Source: Herbidospora galbida (GTDB taxonomy: Bacteria; Actinomycetota; Actinomycetes; Streptosporangiales; Streptosporangiaceae). From it: a DNA stretch of 64,000 bases. The position numbers were made by a program, and so were the translations under genes. The notes under the pieces were generated by a model. That model was not told the origin of the DNA and made no database searches. It saw only the letters and a program-made list of their open reading frames with translations. Numbering within the stretch: the stretch's first letter is position 1; every line of letters begins with the position of its first letter. Below are positions 42,691 to 53,238 of the stretch, one piece after another. The stretch is from NCBI RefSeq assembly GCF_005233835.1, contig NZ_SZQA01000001.1:248001-312000 (forward strand), read 5' to 3'.

Positions 42691-42801
42691 GGTGTCAGGT
42701 TGCGCGGAAAGCTTGCCTGGGTCAATCAGACGAGCGTTCCGCGTAGTTAATCGAGCTGTTCACACATGGATAAGCTCACCTGTGGCACCGAACATTGAGC
42801 C

Positions 42802-43641
42802 ATGACCAACACGACCACCCTCGTCCTCGGCGGCACCGGCCGCACCGGCTCCGCACTGGCGGGAAGACTCGAAGAGCGGGGAATCACCACCCGCACCGCG
42901 GCTCGCAACGGGGCCGACGTCCGATTCGACTGGGACGACCCGGCGACGCACCGCGAGGCGCTGGCAGGCGTGGACCGCCTCTACCTGGTGACCCCCGTCC
43001 CGCGCGTCGCCTACGCCCACCAGGTCACCGGTTTCCTCGACCTCGCCGAGAAGGCCGGCGTCCGCCACGTGACGTTCCTCAGCGCCTACAACGCCGACCG
43101 GGCGCCGGCGGGAATCGACATCGCCGCCGTCGAGGCCGACCTCGCGGGCCGGCGAACCTTCACCCATTCCGTCCTGCGCGCCGCGTGGGTGATGCAGAAC
43201 TTCACCGACGACCACATCCCGCTCATCAACGGCGCGATCATGGTTCCCGGCGGCGGCGGCACCGAGGCCTTCGTCGACGCCGACGACATCGCGGCGGTAG
43301 CGGTCGAGACGCTCCTCGACCCCGCCGCCCACGCCGGTGCGCGGTACTCGCTCACCGGTCCCGAGGCCCTCCGCTTCGACGAGGTCGCCTCCCTCATCGG
43401 CGCCGTGCGCGGCGAGCCCGTCGCCTACCACGACCTCGACCAGGACGCCTGGATCGGCGGAGCGATCGCCGCGGGCATGCCCGCGGACTACGCGGTGATG
43501 CTGCGGTGGCTGACCGACGCGATCATCTCCGGCAACGGCTCCGTTCCCACCGGCGACGTCGAGAAGGTCACCGGCAGGCGACCCATCACGTTCCGCGAGT
43601 TCGCCGAGCGCAACGCGCACGTCTGGAGACGGGCGACGTAG
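42802..43641 (+). CDS. NmrA-like NAD(P)-binding oxidoreductase
   Basis: 279 aa, atypical short-chain dehydrogenase. The dinucleotide motif LVLGGTGRTGSALAGRL lies at residues 6-22, RTAARNGADVRFDWDDP near 33, and HVTFLSAYNADRAP near 89. The canonical YxxxK is not evident, as in NmrA-type sensors and quinone reductases. The role is redox sensing or reduction of a small molecule. Control by the divergent AraC gene is likely. Confidence 0.88.
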   Translation: MTNTTTLVLGGTGRTGSALAGRLEERGITTRTAARNGADVRFDWDDPATHREALAGVDRLYLVTPVPRVAYAHQVTGFLDLAEKAGVRHVTFLSAYNADRAPAGIDIAAVEADLAGRRTFTHSVLRAAWVMQNFTDDHIPLINGAIMVPGGGGTEAFVDADDIAAVAVETLLDPAAHAGARYSLTGPEALRFDEVASLIGAVRGEPVAYHDLDQDAWIGGAIAAGMPADYAVMLRWLTDAIISGNGSVPTGDVEKVTGRRPITFREFAERNAHVWRRAT

Positions 43642-43668
43642 CCCGGCGGCGGTCGGCACGGGCTGCGA

Positions 43669-44514
43669 TCAGTGACCTCGGTCCCGGCCGAGGAAGCACG
43701 ACAGCAGTCGCCTGAAGTCGTGCGGGTGCTCGAGCGCCGGCACGTGCCCGCATCGGCCGAGCACGTGCAGACGGACGTCGGCCAGGTGTCCGAGCAGCGG
43801 CAGGGCTGCCGTCTCGAGCGGGGTGACTCGGTCTTCGGCGCCGTGGACGAGCAGCACGGGCGCCCGGATCCCTGCCAGCGTCTGCGCCGAGAGGGTGAGG
43901 TCGTCGGCCCAGCGTGCCCTCGGTGGAGGGAACAACGACGCGAACGCGGCCTCCCCCGCTTCCATCGCAGCCGCACGTGCGGCGACGGCCGACTCGGTCA
44001 CGAGCGCTTGGTCGAGGACGAGGCGGCTCAGCATGTCCCGTGCACCGGCCGGGCCCGCGGGGGCGGCCCAGATCGCGTCGAGGTCGGCGGACAGCGGCGC
44101 CCCGGGGGCGCCCATCGTCGAGACCGCCACGACGTGGGTGACCTGCCGGGGTCTCGCGGCCGCCAGCGCCAGCGCCACGGCGCCGCCCATGGAGTGGCCC
44201 ACCACGGCGTAGTGCTCGATTCCGAGGGCGTCCATCAGGCCCGCGGCCTGCTCCGTCCACAGCCGGAGCTCGCCCCTGGAGCCCGCCGGGATCGGTGTCT
44301 GGCCGAATCCCGCCTGGTCAGGAGCCACCAGACGCCAGGACGTGCCCAGCGCCTGTGCCGTCGTCGTCCAGGAGCCGGATCCGGTCGTACCCGGTCCCGA
44401 GCCGTGCAGCATCAGCACCGCGGGGCCGGTGCCGCTCTCCATGACGTGGACGGGGGAACCGCCGACCGTGACGGTCCGAAGCGCCGTCACAGTCGACAGG
44501 TCCGATGTGCTCAT
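43669..44514 (-). CDS. Alpha/beta hydrolase (meta-cleavage-product hydrolase-like)
   Basis: 281 aa. LMLHGSGPGTTG near residue 34 is the oxyanion-hole loop in the form typical of meta-cleavage product hydrolases. VVGHSMGGAVAL near 104 carries the nucleophile Ser, LLVHGAEDRVTPL near 222 the Asp, and GRCGHVPALEHP near 252 the His. It cleaves C-C or ester bonds in the cytosol. It is the third gene of a minus-strand GntR-DJ-1-hydrolase operon, overlapping the DJ-1 gene by 4 bp. Confidence 0.9.
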   Translation of the reverse strand: MSTSDLSTVTALRTVTVGGSPVHVMESGTGPAVLMLHGSGPGTTGSGSWTTTAQALGTSWRLVAPDQAGFGQTPIPAGSRGELRLWTEQAAGLMDALGIEHYAVVGHSMGGAVALALAAARPRQVTHVVAVSTMGAPGAPLSADLDAIWAAPAGPAGARDMLSRLVLDQALVTESAVAARAAAMEAGEAAFASLFPPPRARWADDLTLSAQTLAGIRAPVLLVHGAEDRVTPLETAALPLLGHLADVRLHVLGRCGHVPALEHPHDFRRLLSCFLGRDRGH

Positions 44515-45080
44515 GCCGACGCGGAGTTGACGGACTTCGAGAAGAGCTCCATCATCGCCCGGCCGAACTGGGGCATGTCCGGCCAGCCGCGGCAGGAGAC
44601 AAGGTTGCCGTCGACGACGTCGGGGGCGTCGATGACCGTCGCGCCCGCGTTCTCCATGTCACCGGTGATCGGGGGGAAGCACGCCGTCTTCCGGCCCTTC
44701 AGCAGCCCGTACACAGCCGGCACCTGCGCGCCGTGGCACACCAGTGCGATCGGGAGGTCGCGCGCGAAGAAGTGCTCGGTGATGCGCCTGACGTCGGGGT
44801 CGACCCGGATCCACTCGGGGGCGCGTCCCCCGGGGATGATCAGGGCGTCATAGCGCTCGACGTCGACCTCGGCCCAGGGCACGTCGACCGGCAGCTTCCG
44901 GCCGTTCTTCTCCACATAGGCGTCGGAGTTCGGGTCGAACTCGTGGATGACAAGCTGAACGTCACGCAACGTCCGTGACGATACGTCGACGTCCCAGCCG
45001 CCCTCCTGCACGCGATAGTAGGGATACATGGTGTCGAGCTCCTCGGCGGCGTCGCCGGTTAGGAGCAGCGCTCTGGGCAC
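44511..45080 (-). CDS. DJ-1/PfpI-family protein
   Basis: I chose the GTG at 45080, which follows GAGGAGAAGC; an ATG at 45119 is in frame but lies in the repeat-containing promoter. The 189-aa protein has YDALIIPGGRAPEWI near residue 86 and the nucleophile elbow LVCHGAQVPA near 118 with the family Cys. Members act as glyoxalases, amidases or proteases on small substrates; specificity is not readable. It is coupled to the hydrolase downstream (ATGA overlap). Confidence 0.9.
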   Translation of the reverse strand: MPRALLLTGDAAEELDTMYPYYRVQEGGWDVDVSSRTLRDVQLVIHEFDPNSDAYVEKNGRKLPVDVPWAEVDVERYDALIIPGGRAPEWIRVDPDVRRITEHFFARDLPIALVCHGAQVPAVYGLLKGRKTACFPPITGDMENAGATVIDAPDVVDGNLVSCRGWPDMPQFGRAMMELFSKSVNSASA

Positions 45081-45114
45081 CTGCTTCTCCTCGCATCTGG
45101 ACGGGTGAGGTGGA

Positions 45115-45143
45115 TCCAATCCGATCCAATCCGATCCGGTTGG
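45115..45143. repeat. Short direct repeats before the DJ-1 gene
   Basis: The 10-mer ATCCAATCCG occurs twice in tandem, followed by a related ATCCGGTTGG. It lies in the 91-bp gap upstream of the DJ-1 start and may include a regulator site. Confidence 0.5.
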
Positions 45144-45171
45144 GTTAGCATTCCTCGACCCGGCCCGCCCG

Positions 45172-45915
45172 TCAAGCCTTTACGGCCATTCCGTCCGCGC
45201 CCTTGGCCTCGTCGAACAACCGCCGGAACCGGTCGCCGGACCGCAGGATGTGCCGGCGCATGGCATAGGCGGCGGCGTCGGGGTCACGCGCGGCGATCGC
45301 GGCCAGGATGTCCTCGTGCTCGGCCATGGCCAGGTGGGTGACCTGGGTGTCGTGCAGCAGCCGGAACAGGTGAACGTGCGTGTGCAGGCGGGCGAGCGCT
45401 TCGCGGATGAGCTGGTTCTCCGCGCTCAGGGCGATGAGATCGTGGAAAGCGGCGTCGCGCAGCCCGAAGGCGCCATAGGCCATGAGCCCGTCGCCCCCCT
45501 CCAGCTCCGCCATCTCCTCGATCATCCGTCGCAGCCCGGCCACCTGCTTGGACGTCGCCCGTTCGGCGGATCTGCGCGCCGCCGCCGGCTCGAGGAGCAG
45601 GCGGATCTCCAGCATGTCCTCGAATCGTTCACGGGTGATCTGGGGGGGAATGCGATAGCCGGCATGGGGTACGCGCACGACCAGGCCCTCGGCCTCCATG
45701 CGGTTCAGAGCGTCTCGGATCGGCGTCTGCGAGACGCCCAGCTCTCGCGCCAGGACGTCGATCGTGACCCGGGAGCCAGGCTCGATCCGTAGCGACATCA
45801 GCTGTCCGAGCAGCGTGTCGTACACCTCGTCGGCAAGCCGACCGCGAGATCTTCCCGGCGAGTTTCCGCCCGTCATGGCCCCAGGGCGCCGCGCGATCAT
45901 CGCTTCGTCGTCCAT
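45172..45915 (-). CDS. GntR-family regulator, FadR subfamily (FCD ligand domain)
   Basis: I chose the ATG at 45915 with AGAAAGGACC upstream; the frame extends to 46029 without a better signal. The 247-aa protein has a GntR winged helix near residues 25-90 (ADEVYDTLLGQLMSLRIEPGSRV, VLARELGVSQTPIRDALNRMEAEGLV). A helical FCD domain follows, with the metal/ligand pattern LRDAAFHDLIAL and AMRRHI. It is divergent from the CUT1 transporter operon and upstream of DJ-1 and hydrolase genes. It probably represses the transporter/dehydrogenase operon until an organic-acid-like inducer binds. Confidence 0.9.
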   Translation of the reverse strand: MDDEAMIARRPGAMTGGNSPGRSRGRLADEVYDTLLGQLMSLRIEPGSRVTIDVLARELGVSQTPIRDALNRMEAEGLVVRVPHAGYRIPPQITRERFEDMLEIRLLLEPAAARRSAERATSKQVAGLRRMIEEMAELEGGDGLMAYGAFGLRDAAFHDLIALSAENQLIREALARLHTHVHLFRLLHDTQVTHLAMAEHEDILAAIAARDPDAAAYAMRRHILRSGDRFRRLFDEAKGADGMAVKA

Positions 45916-45950
45916 CTTGACGTGAGGTCCTTTCTGGCGTCTTCGAGACT

Positions 45951-46007
45951 TGTTGACATCGGTCGCAACGCTGCGGGATGTTGACGCCCCCATTCGGATC
46001 GTATAGG
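45951..46007 (+). promoter_or_regulatory. Probable promoter/operator region of the CUT1 transporter operon
   Basis: The heptamer TGTTGAC occurs twice (45951-45957, 45979-45985). The second forms TTGACG, 15 bp before TATAGG, a possible -35/-10 pair for the operon beginning at 46288. The repeats could be sites for the GntR regulator. The rest of the 372-bp divergent gap shows no gene. Confidence 0.4.
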
Positions 46008-46259
46008 AAAGGGCACGGATGCCACCCATCCTTCACCCATCGGGGAACCGCCCGCCAGCGCTCCGCTTCGATCAGTTGGAGCTCTCATGAGCATGCTCGA
46101 CGTCTTACTCGGTCCGCCACCGGGCCGTACGAGGACCTGAAGCCCCATCACGTCGCGGCGTACTCGTGACGCCGGTCCGCGGGTCGGCCCCCGTGACGAC
46201 CGGTACCACGCCTGAACCCCACCAACTGCTCGGAGCACGCAGCAAGGCTCCAGAAGTCA

Positions 46260-46270
46260 CCCCCCCCCCC
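46260..46270 (+). repeat. Homopolymer of eleven C just ahead of the binding-protein ribosome site
   Basis: An 11-base C run lies 17 bases before the ATG at 46288, immediately upstream of AGAAAGCAGG. Such runs change length by slippage and can alter leader structure or spacing. Confidence 0.85.
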
Positions 46271-46287
46271 AGAAAGCAGGCAAGAAG

Positions 46288-47685
46288 ATGCGGTATCCCA
46301 AGCGAATAGGACTGCTGGCGACGGCGGTCATGATGGTGGCCACGACCGTGGTGGCCTGCGGCGGGGACGAGGGCGGGAACGCGAGCGCCCCCAAGGCGCC
46401 GGCGGACATCCCGGCGCTCACCAAGGACCCGCTGACGCTCAGCTTCATCTGGTTCGACTGGCCCCCCGCCAAAGCCCTGGAAGCCTTCGCGAACGCGGAG
46501 TACACCAAAGAGCGGTCGAACGTGACCGTCAAGGTCAACGTGGTGCCGAACGCCAACTGGCACGACGCGATGTTCACCCAGTTCGCGGCACGCAAGACCG
46601 ACTTCGACATCCCGATCCTGGACTCGCAGCACATCGGCGAGGCCGTCACGAACGGCAACATCCTCGACATCACCGACTTCGTCAAGAAGAACATCGACGT
46701 CAGCGCCTACAACCCTTACCTCCTGGCGGCCTACGGCCAGTTCCCCCAGGCGGAGACCGGGCAGCGCGACGAGAACGCCAGCCTGTACGGCCTGCCGCTG
46801 CTCGGCGACACCTGGACCATGATCTACCGCAAGGACCTGATCGGCGACACGCCGCCGGCGACCTGGGACGAGATGATCGCGGCCGCCCAGAAGTGCCAGA
46901 CGGAGAATCCCGGCGTCAGCGGCCTGGCCTTCCACCAGGCCAACGGCTCCGACGCCGCGGCCGTGACCTACAACACGGTCAACGGCGTCTACGGCGGCAA
47001 CCTGTGGGACTCCAAGGCGCGCAAGATCGAGGGCGTCATCAACGACGCCGCGGGCCAGGAGGCGATGGACGTCCTGGTCAACAAGATGAAGCCGCTGACC
47101 GCCGCGGGCTCCGGCAACTGGTTCATCGACGAGGTGAACGCGGCTGTCGCCCAGGGCAAGGCCTGCATCGCGTTCAACTGGATCGCCGCGAGCGGCGGCT
47201 TGCTCGACCCGGAGCAGTCGACGCTCGGCAAGACGCGCGAGGAGATCCTCGGCAAGCTGGGCTTCGCCACCCTGCCGAAGCAGAAGACCGACCTCGTGCC
47301 GCTCGGCGGCATGGGCATGCACGTCTCGGCCTACTCCTCCCCGGAGAAGCAGGCGGAGGCGCTGAACTTCATGAAGTGGTTCGAGCAGGCCGACATCCAG
47401 AAGAAGTGGGCCGCGGCCGGTGGCGTGCCGGCGCGTACGGACGCCCTGTCGTCGCCCGAGTTCCTCAATGCCGGGCCGTTCAACAAGGTGTACGCCGACT
47501 CGGTCTCGCGAATGCGGGACATGTGGAACGTGCCTGAGTACGCGCGTCTCATCGACATCGAGAACACCAACGTGAACGCGGCCCTCAACGGCGCGAAGCC
47601 GCCGAAGGACGCGCTGAACGACATCGCCAAGGAGCAGCAGGCCGTGCTCGACTCCGCCGGCAAAAAGGGCGGCGGCGGACTGTGA
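46288..47685 (+). CDS. CUT1-type carbohydrate ABC transporter binding lipoprotein
   Basis: 465 aa. The signal peptide ends in a VVAC lipobox with Cys24. The mature protein is a type II (MalE-like, cluster D) binding fold: LTLSFIWFDWPPAKALEAF near residue 50, DFDIPILDSQHIGEAV near 109, YGLPLLGDTWTMIYRKDLI near 170 and VSAYSSPEKQAEALNFMKWF near 346. It captures a sugar or polyol outside the membrane. It is the first gene of the operon binding protein-permease-permease-ATPase-ATPase-dehydrogenases. The abundance of Trp/Tyr near the expected cleft fits a carbohydrate ligand. Confidence 0.92.
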   Translation: MRYPKRIGLLATAVMMVATTVVACGGDEGGNASAPKAPADIPALTKDPLTLSFIWFDWPPAKALEAFANAEYTKERSNVTVKVNVVPNANWHDAMFTQFAARKTDFDIPILDSQHIGEAVTNGNILDITDFVKKNIDVSAYNPYLLAAYGQFPQAETGQRDENASLYGLPLLGDTWTMIYRKDLIGDTPPATWDEMIAAAQKCQTENPGVSGLAFHQANGSDAAAVTYNTVNGVYGGNLWDSKARKIEGVINDAAGQEAMDVLVNKMKPLTAAGSGNWFIDEVNAAVAQGKACIAFNWIAASGGLLDPEQSTLGKTREEILGKLGFATLPKQKTDLVPLGGMGMHVSAYSSPEKQAEALNFMKWFEQADIQKKWAAAGGVPARTDALSSPEFLNAGPFNKVYADSVSRMRDMWNVPEYARLIDIENTNVNAALNGAKPPKDALNDIAKEQQAVLDSAGKKGGGGL

Positions 47686-48629
47686 GTGACCCCGTCTCTC
47701 TGACGGACCACCCGGTGCAGGAGGCGTCCTCGACGCCTCCTGCACCGGGGCGGTCCCGCCACCTGAGCGATCGCTGGCTCACGGTGGCCTTCATCTCTCC
47801 CGCGTTGCTGCTGTTGCTCGCCATGTCGGTTTTCCCGCTGCTGTGGGCGCTGTACCTGTCGTTCACCGACTACTCGGCCACGCGCGGGGGGCCCGCCACT
47901 TTCGTCTGGTTCGAGAACTTCACCGCCATCCTGACCTCAGCGCAGGTCCACCTGAGGGCCTTCACGACGCTGCTCTACGTGGTCGGCGCGGTCACCCTGC
48001 AGACCGTGCTGGGCTTCTCCATCGCCTATCTGATCTCACGGCGGGTGCGCGGGCGGGGAGTGCTCACCACTCTGTTCCTCGTTCCGATGATGCTCTCGCC
48101 GGTCGTGGTCGGGCTGTTCTGGCGGTTCATGCTCGACGCGCAGTTCGGCGTGATCAACAGCATGCTCGGCTCGATCGGCCTCGGGCAGGTGGAGTGGCTC
48201 ACCAAGCAGAACACGGCGTTGATCTCCCTGATCGTGGTCGACACCTGGCAGTGGACGCCGTTCATCATGCTCATCGCCCTCGCCGGCCTCACCGCGGTCC
48301 CCAAGTACCTGTACGAGGCCGCCTCGATCGACCGGGCGTCCGAGTGGTTCCGGTTCCGCACCATCACCCTTCCGCTGGTGTGGCCGCTGCTCCTCATCGC
48401 CGTGCTGTTCAGGGCCATCGAGGCCTTCCGGCTGTTCGACCTCGTCTACATCCTCACCAGCGGAGGTCCCGGGGTCTCGACCGAGACGCTGTCGTTCCAC
48501 GTCTACAAGGTCGCGTTCCTGGGCTTCAACACCGGGACCGCCTCGGCGTACGGGATCCTCATGGTCCTCATCGTCATCGTCCTCGCGCAGCTCTACATGC
48601 GTTACCTGAACAAGCTCAAGGAGGACTGA
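47682..48629 (+). CDS. CUT1-type ABC transporter permease 1 (MalF-like)
   Basis: 315 aa, GTG start overlapping the previous stop (GTGA). Six predicted helices begin with VAFISPALLLLLAMSVFPLLW. The EAA loop EAASIDRASEWFRFRTITLPL near residue 214 docks on the ATPase. The first 30 residues are a Pro/Ser/Thr-rich tail encoded by an 18-bp perfect inverted repeat. It forms a heterodimer with permease 2. Confidence 0.93.
   Translation: MSDPVSLTDHPVQEASSTPPAPGRSRHLSDRWLTVAFISPALLLLLAMSVFPLLWALYLSFTDYSATRGGPATFVWFENFTAILTSAQVHLRAFTTLLYVVGAVTLQTVLGFSIAYLISRRVRGRGVLTTLFLVPMMLSPVVVGLFWRFMLDAQFGVINSMLGSIGLGQVEWLTKQNTALISLIVVDTWQWTPFIMLIALAGLTAVPKYLYEAASIDRASEWFRFRTITLPLVWPLLLIAVLFRAIEAFRLFDLVYILTSGGPGVSTETLSFHVYKVAFLGFNTGTASAYGILMVLIVIVLAQLYMRYLNKLKED
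47711..47749 (+). promoter_or_regulatory. 18-bp perfect RNA hairpin inside the start of the permease gene
   Basis: Arms at 47711-47728 and 47732-47749 (CCCGGTGCAGGAGGCGTC and its complement) are separated by CTC. The position 26 bases after the binding-protein stop suggests a stabilising or attenuating stem that keeps binding-protein expression above that of the permeases. Confidence 0.65.
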
Positions 48630-49539
48630 TGGCCGTCTCTGTCAACGAGGCCGTGTCCGCAGGTCCTGCCCGGGATCGCACGCCCCCCGCGCGCCGTCGT
48701 CGCGGCCGGGGTCGCGCCGTGGTCGAGACCGCGACGCTGACCGTGCTGGCCGCCGTGATGCTCTTCCCGGTCCTGTGGATGATCGAGACGTCCATCAAGG
48801 AGAACAGGGACGTCTATGCCATTCCGGCCAAGTTCTTCGACTTCACGGTCACCTTGGACCACTTCAAGGACGTGTTCGTCGCCTCCGGCGGCGGTCCCAC
48901 GACTTTGTCCGGCTCGTTCCTCAACTCGGTCATCGTCGCCGGTGTCTCCACGGTGCTGGCCACGGTGCTGGGCGTCCCGGCGGCCTGGGCCTACTCACGC
49001 TTCTCCGTGAAGGCCAAGAAGGACCAACTGTTCTTCATCCTGTCGACCCGGTTCATGCCGCCCGTGGTGGTCGTGATCCCGATCTTCCTCATGTACCGCC
49101 AGGTCGGACTCTTCGACACCAAGCTCGGCTTGATCCTCATCTACACCGCCTTCAACGTCCCGTTCACGATCTGGATGATGAAGGGATTCGTCGACGAGGT
49201 GCCCGCGGAGTACGAGGACGCCGCGATGCTCGACGGCTACACCCGCCTCCAGGCGTTCTGGAAGTTCACCCTTCCGCTGCTCCTGCCCGGCATCGCCGCG
49301 ACGGCGGTCTTCGCACTCATCTTCTCGTGGAACGAGTTCGTGTTCGCCATCTTCCTCACCTCCAGCGACGCCGTGCGGACGGCGCCACCCGCCATCGCCG
49401 GCCTCATCGGCGGTACCACCGTGGACTGGGGTCTCGTGGCCGCCGCCTCCATCGTGTTCGCCCTACCGGTTCTCATCTTCTCCTACCTGGTGCGCAAGCA
49501 CCTCGTCGCCGGTGTGACGCTCGGGGCGGTGCGACGCTG

Positions 49540-49540
<1 letters not shown>
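48629..49540 (+). CDS. CUT1-type ABC transporter permease 2 (MalG-like)
   Basis: 303 aa, TGATG overlap with the previous gene. An Arg-rich cytoplasmic tail (RRRGRGR) precedes the first helix. The EAA loop is YEDAAMLDGYTRLQAFWKFTLPL near residue 195, and IFSWNEFVFAIFLTS near 233 is typical of this subunit. It pairs with permease 1. Confidence 0.93.
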
Positions 49541-50606
<1,066 letters not shown>

Positions 50607-50607
<1 letters not shown>

Positions 50608-51683
50608 TGGGAACCGTGGCAGTGCAGGGGCTGAGCAAGTCCTTCGGCAAAGTCCAGGCCCTGGACGGAGTGACGCTGGACGTGCCGGACGGCTCGTTCT
50701 TCGTCGTGCTCGGGCCCTCCGGGGCGGGCAAGACGACGACTCTGCGAGCGATCGCCGGCCTGGAGAAGCTCGACGCCGGGACGGTGCACCTGGACGGCAG
50801 GGACGCGACCGCCGACACCCCGGCCGCGCGCGACCTGGCCATGGTCTTCCAGAGCTACGCGCTCTACCCGCGGCTCACGGCGTACGAGAACATCGCCTCG
50901 CCGCTGCGGGCCCGCCGCTGCTCTTCGAGCGAGATCGCCGCCGCCGTCGAGAAGATGTCGAACCTGCTGCACATCGAACGCCTGCTCCAGCGTCGTCCCG
51001 CGCAGATGTCGGGCGGTGAGATGCAGCGGGTCGCCCTGGCGCGGGCGCTGGTCCGGAGCCCGCGCGCGTTCCTCATGGACGAGCCGCTGACCAACCTCGA
51101 CCTCAAGCTCCGCGTCGAGATGCGCACCGAGCTCACCCGCATCCACCGGAGCCTCGGCGGCACCTTCATCTATGTGACCAACGACCAGGTCGAGGCCCTG
51201 TCCATGGCCGACCAGGTCGCGGTCATCAAGGAGGGGAAGGTGCAGCAGGTCGGCACGCCGACCGAGGTGTACGAGCGCCCGGCCAACAAGTGGGTCGCCG
51301 GCTTCGTCGGGAGCCCGGCGATCAGCCTGCTCGCCTGCCACGCCGAGGGAGACCGCCTGGTCGGGGCGGACGGCTGGTCGCTGCCGCGGCCCCGCTGGAC
51401 CACGGCCGAGGACGGTCGTCCGCTGCTGCTGGGCCTGCGCGCGGAGGACCTGTCCGTCGAGCGGCGTGGGGACGCGTCGCTGCCGGGTGAGCTCTACGGC
51501 CTGGAGCCGCTCGGCGACCGGACGGTGGTCGACGTCCAGGTGGGGACGGTGATCCTCAAGGTCAAGGCCCGGCCCACCGTCACCGGCACGCCCGGCGAGC
51601 GGCTGAACGTCACCGTCGACCTGGACCGGGCGCACCTGTTCGACGCGGGCACCGGGCTGGCGCTGTCCGAAGCCGGTCGCTGA
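50607..51683 (+). CDS. ABC transporter ATPase 2 (UgpC/MalK-like)
   Basis: 358 aa. Walker A GPSGAGKTT near residue 36, Q-loop FQSYALYPRL, signature MSGGEMQRVALARAL near 133, Walker B AFLMDEPLTNLDL. The H-loop reads YVTNDQVEALSMA, with Asn where the catalytic His is normal, so this site is probably hydrolysis-impaired. ATPase 1 keeps His. A degenerate/canonical pair is known from heterodimeric ABC importers and exporters. The C-terminal OB domain is intact. Confidence 0.93.
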
Positions 51684-51726
51684 GATCGCGCCGGACATCA
51701 CCAAGATCATTACATGAGGGGACGCA

Positions 51727-53187
51727 ATGAGTGACCCGATGAACGCCCTGGCCCCAGAACACCGGCGGCTCCGGATCGGCGACGCCTGGCGCGACGCCGC
51801 AGGCGGAGCCACCTTCGCCGTCGAGGACCCGGCCACCGGCCAGACCATCGCCGAGGTGGCGGACGCCGACGTCGCCGACGGGCTCGCCGCTCTGGACGCG
51901 GCGAGCAGCGCGATGACGGAGTGGGCGGCCACCCCGCCGCGCACACGGTCGGACCTGCTGACCGCGACGTACCGGGCACTGACCGAGCGATCCGAGGAGG
52001 TCGCCCGGCTGATCACGCTAGAGATGGGCAAGCCGCTCGCCGAGGCTCGGGCAGAAGTGAAGTACGGCGCCGAGTTCTTCCGCTGGTTCGCCGAGGAGGC
52101 GGTGCGCGTCGAGGGGCGCTACAACACCGCTCCCGGTGGCGGCTATCGCATCCTCACCGTGCCGAAGCCGGTCGGACCGTGCGTCTTCGTAACCCCTTGG
52201 AACTTCCCGCTGGCCATGGGCGCCCGCAAGATCGCTCCCGCCCTGGCGGCGGGCTGCACGACGATCACCAAGCCGGCCGCCCAGACGCCGCTCACCATGC
52301 TGCTGCTGGCCCGCATCATGGAGGAGGCCGGCGTTCCGCCGGGCGTCGTCAACGTGGTGACGACCAAGCGTTCCGGCGCGGTGGTCTCGGCACTGCTGGC
52401 CGACCGCCGGACCCGCAAGCTCTCGTTCACCGGGTCGACCGAGGTCGGGCGCGTGCTGCTCCGGCAGGCGGCGGACAACGTGCTGCGCACCTCCATGGAA
52501 CTGGGCGGCAACGCGGCCCTGATCGTGTGCGCCGACGCCGACCTGGACGTCGCGGTCGACGGCGCCATGGTGGCCAAGATGCGCAACATCGGCGAGTCCT
52601 GCATCGCGGCCAACCGCATCTACGTCGAGGAGCCGGTGCGCGAGGAGTTCACCGCGCGCTTCGCCAAGCGCATGGGCGCGCTCTCTGTGGGCCATGGTCT
52701 CGACGACGGCGTGGACGTCGGGGCGTTGATCGACGAGGCCTCGGTCACCAAGATCGACGAGCTCGTCGCCGACGCGGTCGATCGCGGCGCCCGTGTCCTG
52801 GTGGGCGGCGAGCGCCCGGACGGGCCGGGCCACTTCTACCCGCCCACGGTCCTCGTCGACGTGCCCGAGGACGCGCTGATGCTGGAGGAGGAGATCTTCG
52901 GCCCGGTGGCGCCGATCATCTCGTTCACCTCCGACGACGAGGTGATCGCGAAGGCCAACGACACCGAGCACGGCCTGGTCGGATACGTCTTCACCCGTGA
53001 CCTCCAGCGGGCGCTCCGGTTCACCGAGGGGCTGGAGACGGGGATGATCGGCGTCAACCGTGGCCTGATCTCCGACCCGTCTGCTCCGTTCGGAGGCGTG
53101 AAGCAGTCGGGGATCGGCAAGGAGGGGTCGCACGAGGGCATCCTCGAGTACCTCGACGTCACCTACGCGGCGATCGACCTCCCGTGA
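51727..53187 (+). CDS. NAD(P)-dependent aldehyde dehydrogenase (succinate-semialdehyde dehydrogenase-like)
   Basis: 486 aa. FVTPWNFPLAMGARKIAPALAAG near residue 156 binds the cofactor, SFTGSTEVGR near 236, MELGGNAALIV with general-base Glu258 and GESCIAANR with nucleophile Cys292. The GabD-like tail FGGVKQSGIGKEGSHEGILEYLD is typical of succinate-semialdehyde enzymes. It oxidises an aldehyde to an acid in the cytosol. It follows the transporter by 43 bp and precedes an iron-type alcohol dehydrogenase; the two could oxidise an alcohol to an acid in sequence. Confidence 0.92.
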   Translation: MSDPMNALAPEHRRLRIGDAWRDAAGGATFAVEDPATGQTIAEVADADVADGLAALDAASSAMTEWAATPPRTRSDLLTATYRALTERSEEVARLITLEMGKPLAEARAEVKYGAEFFRWFAEEAVRVEGRYNTAPGGGYRILTVPKPVGPCVFVTPWNFPLAMGARKIAPALAAGCTTITKPAAQTPLTMLLLARIMEEAGVPPGVVNVVTTKRSGAVVSALLADRRTRKLSFTGSTEVGRVLLRQAADNVLRTSMELGGNAALIVCADADLDVAVDGAMVAKMRNIGESCIAANRIYVEEPVREEFTARFAKRMGALSVGHGLDDGVDVGALIDEASVTKIDELVADAVDRGARVLVGGERPDGPGHFYPPTVLVDVPEDALMLEEEIFGPVAPIISFTSDDEVIAKANDTEHGLVGYVFTRDLQRALRFTEGLETGMIGVNRGLISDPSAPFGGVKQSGIGKEGSHEGILEYLDVTYAAIDLP

Positions 53188-53238
53188 CCTGGACGTCCAC
53201 CCAGCACATCACCGCCGACGTTCCAGAGAGGCACCGAC

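Noticed and set aside
46105-47745. 546-codon open frame on the minus strand
   Set aside because: Covers the CUT1 binding protein and its promoter; the plus-strand lipoprotein with lipobox and ribosome site is the real gene.
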